This document shows positions 56,712 through 64,000 of a stretch of DNA of 64,000 nt, piece after piece; the stretch's first letter is position 1; every line of letters starts with the position of its first letter. This DNA comes from Datisca glomerata (taxonomy: Eukaryota > Streptophyta > Magnoliopsida > Cucurbitales > Datiscaceae). The notes beneath the pieces were generated by a model. The model was not told where the DNA came from and did not search any database. It saw only the letters and a list, made by a program, of their open reading frames with translations. The stretch spans positions 1,533,786 through 1,597,785 of the forward strand of contig QANY01009317.1 of NCBI GenBank assembly GCA_003255025.1. The letters run 5' to 3'. The translations under genes and the position numbers were made by a program.

Positions 56712-57186
56712 GTGATCAGATATCGCGGGAAGTTGGAGAAAGCTCTTACTCGCATTGGGGCTGAGGCTGAACTCGAGAGGAAAAAGAGAGCTGAGGCTGA
56801 ACTTAGGGAGATGGATGAGAAGAAAACTGAGGAGATTGTCATTCTCAAGGTCCAGAACTTCAAGTTTGATGAAGCACTTAAAGTCGTAATGTCAGCAAAA
56901 GATTTTGTTGTCCAAGAGAAGGAGAAAGAGGTGAGCCACACTTTTAAGAAGTTTTTGATGAGGCAGAGCAAGCTATTTATAGCTTTGGTTATCTTGATGG
57001 CTTTGCTCTTGTTCCCACGAGGCGCCTCCTTTCTGACGAGCCATTGACTCCCGTTCCAAGCCTAGAAAGTGTGGATCCTCCAGTTGAGGTTCTAGAAGAC
57101 GTGACTCTGACCACATATTCTTCTGAGGCCCATCATTATCACTTGATTTATATGTTATTGGATATATTTTATTTCCTTGTTTTGTA
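56712..57186 (+). pseudogene. Coiled-coil ORF with a homopolymer frameshift, probably of retrotransposon origin
   Basis: The plus strand encodes YRGKLEKALTRIGAEAELER and ELREMDEKKTEEIVI, a highly charged heptad-like coiled coil, up to TFKKF. A T-run (about 56953-56957) then has one base too few. In the other frame the protein continues DEAEQAIYSFGYLDGFALVP, then SLESVDPPVEVLEDVTLTTY, to a stop at about 57185. The continuous sense of both frames suggests a single ORF broken by a 1-base deletion. I do not recognise the family. Acidic coiled-coil ORFs of this sort occur in Tat-lineage Gypsy elements and next to plant mobile-domain genes; a Tat-like pol fragment lies 0.5 kb away on the other strand. 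Confidence 0.4.
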
Positions 57187-57720
57187 AACATTTTCTTTCA
57201 CCAATGAAATTTTAAGATCCTCATTTGCCTTCTTGAATCAACTATGACTTAATTCTGACCCGTACTGTTTGTTTATTACTTTCTTCTTCCACTCTTTTGT
57301 TTTTAAGGATGTATACATTCTTTGGTAGTGTACTTTTGAAAAGTCTGTCCTTGAGGATTTGTGTTCATTGTAGAATCATTAATCCTAATTTTTCTTTAGA
57401 GAACAAATGTTCGTTATACTGCAATTCATTCTCAATTACTTAGGCTCATTGTAGAGTAGTGGTCCTGATTTTCTTTAGAGAACGACTGCTCATTGTAATT
57501 AAGTCCATTCTCAAGAAATGAGACTCATTGTAGATTCATGGCCTCAATTTCCTTAAGAAAACGATTGCACGGTCTGTTCTTCAACTACATTTTTTGAGAT
57601 TACTAGAGCTTTAAAATGAGACAAGTGAACACTATTTTTTACATGGAGAACCCTTAGTGGGTGAAAAAACTAGAAGTTGTTTCACTGATAATAAAACAAA
57701 ATTAAATTTTAGATAAATAA
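57187..57720. repeat. Gene-free repeat-rich DNA
   Basis: 57395-57560 holds three rough repeats of 'ttctttagagaac.a.tg.tc' and 'ctcattgtaga.t.atgg.c'. 57613-57690 resembles the start of the Tat-like LTRs ('ttttacatggagaaccctta', 'gtgggtgaaaaaacta'). Confidence 0.45.
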
Positions 57721-57724
57721 GATC

Positions 57725-58035
57725 ATGTGTAATATCTCCATAAATGAGCTATGTTCGATGGCTTTGACATATCTTTACCGTCTTTTGTTGCCAGGAGATA
57801 ATGCCCATTTTCGCCAATCTTTCAAGTGATGTAAGGTCCTTCCCAGTTAGGTTGCAACTTGCCTTCTCTGGCTTGAAATATTTTCTTTAGAACCAAATCT
57901 CCTACTTAGAATTTCTGTTTGTTAGCCTTTTTTCGAAAGTAGGATTTCCGCTTCTGGTCTTAATTGGCCAGTTTGATCAATGTTGTCTCCCTTCTTTCTT
58001 CAAGGAAATCCATGATTTCTTACATCAACTTAAAA
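57725..58035 (-). pseudogene. Tat-lineage Gypsy integrase C-terminal fragment
   Basis: The minus strand reads LDFLEERRETTLIKLAN, then after stops GDLVLKKIFQ and GKLQPNWEGPY, then GHYLLATKDGKDM and SNIAHLWRYY. This is the 'r.F..GDLVLrr......kL.pnWEGPy.v.....gaY.L...dG..l...wN..hLk.yy' end of Tat/Athila Gypsy polyproteins. At least three stops. Confidence 0.8.
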
Positions 58036-58082
58036 TTCGGGGATTCATTTAAGTCTAATCTCATCACCGGTGCTTGTTATTT

Positions 58083-59965
58083 AGGTTGGATTCAGTTTTA
58101 AGATTTGACGAAAAATAAATGAACCACGAACGGTTCATGAGCGGAAAATAAAAAAAAAATTCACAAAAACATTTAATCATATTAAATGTAAAACCTTTTC
58201 TATGATCATGCGTATTTAGATAAACATATTTAGAATGGGTAGAAAAAATTTTATACCTTTCTTGTATCAGAGAAATTATGATTTGGTGGAATCCAATTAG
58301 TCGTCTCACACTTAGGGGGCGGTAACTTCTAAGGGGGAAGAAAACATTTTTCTTGCTGTCTGTAATCACACACTGTGATTAAGATTATATCAACACACTT
58401 AGGGGGCAACGCTAATGGCCATCCCTTATATAATGATTACAGAATTTACACATATATCTTTATATTATAAATTATCAAAAATATCATCCCTACACTGTCT
58501 TCTGCGATTTTTACATATTCCTAAGAGCCATTGTGTTCAAATTTATCAATCAAAATCGATAAATTAAATTGATCTCTATCAATTAATTAATTTCTTTTAT
58601 TTACTAGTTATCTAATAATTCAAAATAACTAATTAATTAATTTGAACATTAATTCTGCTCTTCACTACTTTAGTGATGACACCCATCACATATGAGTTTG
58701 GGAAGTGTACATTGGTCCAAAACACGTTTTTTGTCCAACTGATGTTGTTTCTCATTTATGTCCTCACGAGTTACTCCTGAGACTGAATAGAATCATCAAT
58801 TCCATCAGTTCCTGGTTTGTTGGTACCAATTCAATCTTCGGTCACATCGATCGCAGAAGAAATTCCCTTTCTTTTAATTGTACATGCTCCCATAGCAATA
58901 ACATATTTTGGTTCAGGCATTTGCTCATATAATCTGACTACACATGAATAAAGTTATAGGATTCAAATACTCGGTGAATTTATCTTCATAAATTCCTGAC
59001 CTATTTAATCATGACATCTTACGACTCCACTATAGGTATAATGCCGGATCAACTCTCGATTCATGCACGCTACATTTTTTATTGGGGTAAATAAACACTT
59101 ATATTTCATGGTCGACATAATATTTTATTATGTTATCCTTCGTGAATACCAGTAACAACAGCGGGATGTCAAATTATCATTTTACCCTTCTAGTTATTAT
59201 TTTATTAACTCATTTATTGACTGTGAATAAGAAAGATATAACAATGAATTTTCTCACACAGTTTACCATGTCTTATTCAATGATTAATTTCATCGAGTAT
59301 TTGGCTAGATTTATTTACTCACACACTCATCAATAAGACATAAGGTGATATTGTTGCATTTTACAATCTTCCACGAATTTCATATTTGTGAATCATATAA
59401 CTCCAACATAATTGAATCACGATCCCAACAGTCAAGATATTGTCTGACAATTCGAGCTCACTCCTTTTATGTATTAAAGGCCATAAGTAACTAAGTCAAG
59501 TTTTATGTTCACCTCAGGATTAAGGTAATCATGAAAATACCCTTAAGGTGTAACAATTAGATTTAGAGCTAGATAAACGTCTTTGCTCGAAACTAATTTA
59601 TTACTAATCTATTCAACATGTTCCATAACATGTCTAGGTCAACCGTTAGAGTCTCCACTCCCATGCCTCAAGACCGGCATCCTTTGGTTCAACCTAACAG
59701 TCGTAATTGGACTTAATTGCCCAGTCAATCCTTAGACTGCGAATAATATTCTGAACTATTTCAGAAGAGTTTGTCTGGGAGACTCCTCTATCTTTACTCT
59801 TCTTACGTTGATAATAGTTCCAGGACATAAGTAAATTATAAACACATTTTAACTAAAGGAAAAATTTCATTGGTTCATAAAACTTAGTAATACATAAATA
59901 TAGGAGAAATAACTAAATACTCATAAATAGTTATTACACCTTATTTTATGAACACAATTCCAACA
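58083..59965 (-). repeat. 3' LTR of a second minus-strand Copia element (1.88 kb)
   Basis: Homologous to 30684-32422 throughout. The high end CAATTCCAACA abuts ATCTCCCACTTGGACT, which on the minus strand is a purine tract followed by TGTTGGAATTG. The low edge is set by where homology with 30684 ends. Confidence 0.8.
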
Positions 59966-60854
59966 ATCTCCCACTTGGACTAAAGTAGGCGTGTACAACC
60001 TCGTATCCTCATGCCCTCTAGAAGAGCATCAAAGACTTTACTGCTTAAAGTCTTCATGATAGATCTGCCAGGTTATTGACCACCGATATATGTGTTACTA
60101 AAACATCTTCATGCTAAACAATCTCTCTTATGTGGTAATAGTTACGCTCTATGTGTTTGAATCTTTTATGGCTCCTCAGTTCCTCGAGTTTATTACAGCT
60201 CCACTATTATCGCAATAAAGTATCATGGCTTTGTTAGCTTCTGGAACGACTTCCAGAGTCATTAGAAACTTTCTAAGCTAAGCAGCCTCCTTTGCAACTT
60301 CACAAGCTGCCACATACTTAGCTTACATGGTAGAAACAACAATGCAAGATTGTTTGATACTTATCCATACTACTGTTCAACCATTCAAGATAAGTACTGA
60401 TCCTGAAGTGGACCTCTTAGAATCCTTGTTTGCTTGAAAATTTGGGGTTGGTATAACCCATCATATTCAAGTCAGTACCTGAATACACGAGCATGTAGTT
60501 TTTCGTTCTCCCAAGATACTTGAGGATATGCTTGACGACATTCTAATGCTCGAGTCTAGGATTAGATTCGAAACAAGTCACCACGCCCACGGCGTAGCAA
60601 ATATATGGCCTATTACAAGATCACATACATAAAACTTCCTGCGGCTGAAGCATAACGAATATTTATCATGTCTTCCTCTTTTTGAGGAGTCTTGGGAGAC
60701 TCCTCCATGGAGAGGCTGACTACATACCTAAAGGAAAGATATCCCTTCTTGGAGTCTTGCAATCCATCAACTTATCAATGTGATTGCTTCAGACAATGCC
60801 AATTGTTTGTTCTTACGATCTCAAAAGATCTGAATACCTAAGACAAAGGCAACT
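59966..60854 (-). pseudogene. Copia RNase H and C-terminal reverse transcriptase remnant
   Basis: The minus strand matches the element at 32423-36742: the region corresponding to CEAA.EAVWL (about 60290), TDSN (about 60435) and LMYV..C.RP (about 60610) is recognisable but broken by many stops and shifts. It is cut at 60854/60855 by the LTR of the Gypsy element. Confidence 0.75.
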
Positions 60855-61830
60855 TGTAACATCCTAAAAATTTCACAGAGTTTTAGTTAAATATTTTAAC
60901 AAAAACATCGTAGAAGCTAGGTCAATTTTTTTTTAAAAAAACTAACTCATACTAATTAAAATAATATATTATGAAAAACTAAATCCTTCATCAAAAGAAA
61001 TTTTACTTAATACAATATTCAAGAACTCAAGAGTACGTGTTTTTAAGTCTCATGATTTAACTTAAATAAAACTTAACATCAAATAAACAACTACTAAGAC
61101 TTTTAAATATGACTCGATGACTCTAGTTCGTTGCCAAAGTCGCTAGACCTCTTCGACTTTAAACTTCTCATCAATGTTATCATCATATGAAAATTTATAA
61201 TAAAATAGAGTGAGTATATAGAAATATACTCAGTAAGTAAAATATCACATATGCAAAACAGAACAACACATACAAATCGTAACACATGCATACTTTTCAG
61301 ATCTTTCTTACAGAGTTTGTTGGCCAACTTTTATTAGAGTTCTCCACCACACCCAGAACAGAGATTACCCGTATCGGTTATGGTTAGTTATGAGGTAAGT
61401 ACAGGTGACCTTTCTCACAAGTACCACTTCTCACCTTCGAAGAGGTGGAATCAGTTGCGCTAACGCCTTCCCACAAAATTAACCAAAGCATAAAATAGAG
61501 ACCATTTCTGCAAGGATTAGGCAAACAGAGACCTCTCCCGAAGGACAAGGCAAACAAAGCAGAATGGTGGGCACGTGACTCGAATAACACATAATTAATT
61601 CTTCATGCATTCATTTAACATTTATTCTTATCTTCCAACATATATTAACTCATCAAAAATACAATATAAGAAAATACATCAGCACCATAATTGAACAATG
61701 TTATAAAGAAAGTAGAGTCATAGTACACTATACATCACAAAACATAAACATAGTTCTATTAAAACGTTTCAGCCATACAATGCAAAATATTAGATACGAA
61801 CATTTCACTTATCTTATATACCTCTGTAAG
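60855..61830 (-). repeat. 3' LTR of the Tekay-like Gypsy element
   Basis: Starts TGTAACATCCTAAAAATTTC at the Copia junction. It contains 'gagtgagtatatagaaatat' then 'actcagtaag' (61209-61240), the same motif as in the solo LTR at 32662-35346. The other edge is placed just past the polyprotein stop at 61855 and is approximate. If this is a true LTR, its 5' partner lies outside the window. Confidence 0.6.
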
Positions 61831-61854
61831 TTCCTAAAGTTTAAGTCTTGAAGG

Positions 61855-64000
61855 CTAAAGGAGAAAAATTCCATTCTTATATGTTTTTTCGTGTTCCCAT
61901 GAGGCTTCTTCAACCTCATGATTCTTCCAACGCTCCTTCACCAGATGGATCTCTTTAGTTCGTAAAACCTGAGTCTTTTTGTCAAGTGTTTGGTAGTTCT
62001 TCATAAGTTAGATATTCATGTAGATGACGTGATTCGTAATTCAAAAGATGGGACGGTTCATCAATATATTTACGCAACATCGAGACATGAAATACATCGT
62101 GTACTGCAACCAAGTCTGGTGGTAGAGCCACATGGTAAGCCACAACTCTTATTTGTTCTAAGATCTTGAAAGGACCAATAAAACGAGGATTAAACTTTCC
62201 TTTCTTTTTGAATCACATAACTCCCTTCATGTGAGCTATCTTTATAAACACTATGTCACCCCACTTCAAATTCTAAGTTCTTCCTACGAGTATCTGCATA
62301 ACTATTTTGGCGACACTGAGTAGTTCTAATTATTTCTTCAATTTTGAAAATAGCATGATTCGCTTGTTGAACCATATATGGGTCTAATAGCTTTCTTTCA
62401 CCAACTTCATCCTAATGGATTGGTGATCGACATTTTCATCCATATAAAGCTTCAAATGGTGTCATCCTGATTGTTGCCTGGTAACTGTTATTGTACACAA
62501 ACTCAACGAGATGTAACTGATTACTCCAACTAATCTTGATGTTCAAAACACATGCTCTGAGCATATCCTCAAGTGTCTGAATGGTTCTTTCCGACCAACC
62601 ATTAGTTTGAGAGTGAAAAACTGTACTAAAACTCAATTGCGTACCCAAATCTTTTTGAAGACTATGCCAAAACTTGGAGGTAAATCTTGGATCACGATCA
62701 GATACAATGAATACAGCTACACCATGCAGTCTGACGATTTTTCTCACATACAACGTCGCCCAGTCTTCTACTGAAAACGTTACACGACCTGGCAGGAAAT
62801 GAGTAGACTTAGTCAATCGATCGACTATTACCCAAATTGTATTATATCCTTTCACCGTCCTTGGCAATCCTGATACAAAGTCCATTGGAATATGTTCTCA
62901 TTTTCATTCGAGTATTTCTAGAGGTTGTAAAAAGCCGGACGAATGTTGGCACTCAGCCTTCACTTGTTGGCAGGTTAGCCACTGATCCACGAATTTCGCT
63001 ACATCACACTTTATACCATTCCACCAAAAGAGTCGTCTCAAATCGATCGACTATTACCCAAATTGTATCATATCCTTTCACCGTCCTTGGCAATCCTGAT
63101 ACAAAATTCATCGAAATATGTTCTCATTTCCATTTGAGTATTTCTAGAGGTTGCAAAAGGCCGGACGGATGCTGGTGCTCAGCCTTCACTTGTTGGCAAG
63201 TTAGACACTGATCCACGAATTTCGCTACATCACACTTTATACCATTCCACCAAAAGTGTCGTCTCAAATCATGATACATCTTCGTACTACCCAGATGAAT
63301 AGAATAAAGGGTATTGTGATCTTCAGTTAGTATGTCTCTCTTCATATCCACCTATCATATACCACCATTCTATCATTGAATTTGAGGATTCCGTCACTTG
63401 AAATTGAGAAATTTTTCCACTTATCACATTCCAACTCTGGTATGATCTTTATTGATGTAGCATCCTCATGCTGGGCTTCATGAATTCTGTCTTGAAGTAT
63501 AGGTTTTACTATTAAATGAGCGAGCTTAGCTGTAGCACCCTGAACCAAGACTTCCATTTTGAATCTCTTGATATAATTTTGAATAGATTGTTTAGAAGTA
63601 ATAAGAGTGCTCGAAACACCTGTTTTCCTACTAAGGGCATCTGCTACTACGTTAGCTTTACGAGGATGGTAATTAATGATGCAATCATAATCCTTAACAA
63701 GCTCTAACCATATGTGTTGCCTCATGTTAAGTTCTTTCTGTGTGAACAGATACTTTAGACTCTTGTGATCTGTGAATATTTCTACCTTCCATCCATAGAG
63801 ATAGTGACGTCAAATTAAAAAAAAACTACTTCTGCGAGTTCCAAATCATGGGTTGGGTAATTTTGCTCATAACCTTTTAGCTGTCAAGAAGCATAGGCAA
63901 TGATTTTTTTATGTTGCATCAATACACAACCTAGACCTACATGTGACGTGTCACTATAGATAACAAAACCATCACTTCCTGAGAATACGATAAGGATTGG
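61855..64000 (-). pseudogene. Tekay-like chromoviral Gypsy polyprotein (RNase H, integrase, chromodomain), broken, runs off window
   Basis: The minus strand from 64000 downward reads [54 protein letters not shown] (RNase H end, 63342-63900), then FWWNGIKCDVAKFVDQCLTC (integrase zinc finger). The integrase core (62436-62885) reads MDFVSGLPRTVKGYNTIWVI and FHSQTNGWSERTIQTLEDML, with catalytic D, D and E present. KEIHLVKERWKNHEVEEASW (61870-61970) is the chromodomain end. A 226-bp tandem duplication at 62815-63266 and other lesions break the frame. Reverse transcriptase, protease and gag lie beyond 64000. Confidence 0.88.
62815..63266. repeat. 226-bp tandem duplication within the Gypsy integrase region
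   Basis: Copies 62815-63040 and 63041-63266 both start AATCGATCGACTATTACCC (the first preceded by AGTC), and both are followed by AATC. They differ at scattered bases. 226 is not a multiple of three, so the duplication shifts the polyprotein frame and repeats the end of the zinc-finger region and the start of the core. Confidence 0.92.

Noticed and set aside
1..64000. CRISPR array, prophage, operon or bacterial-type system
   Set aside because: Tandem repeats here lack CRISPR repeat-spacer structure, and all genes are plant nuclear in type.

Overview
This is a stretch of AT-rich plant nuclear DNA, almost certainly from a eudicot. The evidence is spliceosomal genes with short introns, a P-class pentatricopeptide-repeat gene, a hydroxyproline O-galactosyltransferase gene, a WAK/LRK10L-type receptor kinase, and several plant retrotransposon lineages (Copia, Tekay-like and Tat-like Gypsy, L1-type LINEs). 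There is no sign of bacterial, organellar or viral origin. I cannot name the species from the sequence.

Four genes look intact. They are an intronless mitochondrial-type PPR gene (8855-11104, minus), a seven-exon GT31/galectin-domain hydroxyproline galactosyltransferase (15860-19173, minus), a fourteen-exon TTC38-like TPR gene (48041-52604, plus) and an intronless receptor-like kinase (53185-55119, minus). The last two converge on about 580 bp that holds a C-run able to form a G-quadruplex on the minus strand. I worked out splice sites for both multi-exon genes from reading-frame continuity; every junction keeps frame, giving 680 aa and 467 aa.

Layout: 0-2.3 kb, a decayed minus-strand LINE broken by a Gypsy fragment. 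2.3-5.8 kb, low-complexity and AT-rich DNA with two tRNA-Gly-like fragments. 5.8-6.85 kb, a broken duplicate of the galactosyltransferase 3' end. 7-8.4 kb, possible exons of an unidentified gene or relic. 8.9-12.3 kb, the PPR gene with a LINE tail just upstream. 12.8-15.2 kb, a hAT-like non-autonomous element, a 0.69 kb hairpin element and a tandem repeat. 15.9-19.2 kb, the galactosyltransferase. 19.2-24.7 kb, AT-rich intergenic DNA. 24.7-30.5 kb, a decayed plus-strand Copia element. 30.7-41.6 kb, a nested pile of Copia, Tekay-like LTR, LINE-like and Tat-like LTR pieces. 41.7-47.4 kb, a 5.7 kb LTR element without recognisable protein domains and full of minisatellites. 47.9-55.3 kb, the gene island with the TTC38-like gene and the kinase. 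56-64 kb, further repeats, a Tat-like pol fragment, a second minus-strand Copia, and a Tekay-type Gypsy that runs off the window edge.

The four genes have no evident shared pathway; they look like ordinary neighbours in a repeat-rich region. I found no convincing undescribed system. The most interesting items are structural: the partial gene duplication, the long hairpin element, the protein-less LTR element with its ordered minisatellites, the nested insertion history, a 226-bp tandem duplication inside a Gypsy integrase, and unidentified exon-like pieces near 7-8.3 kb.
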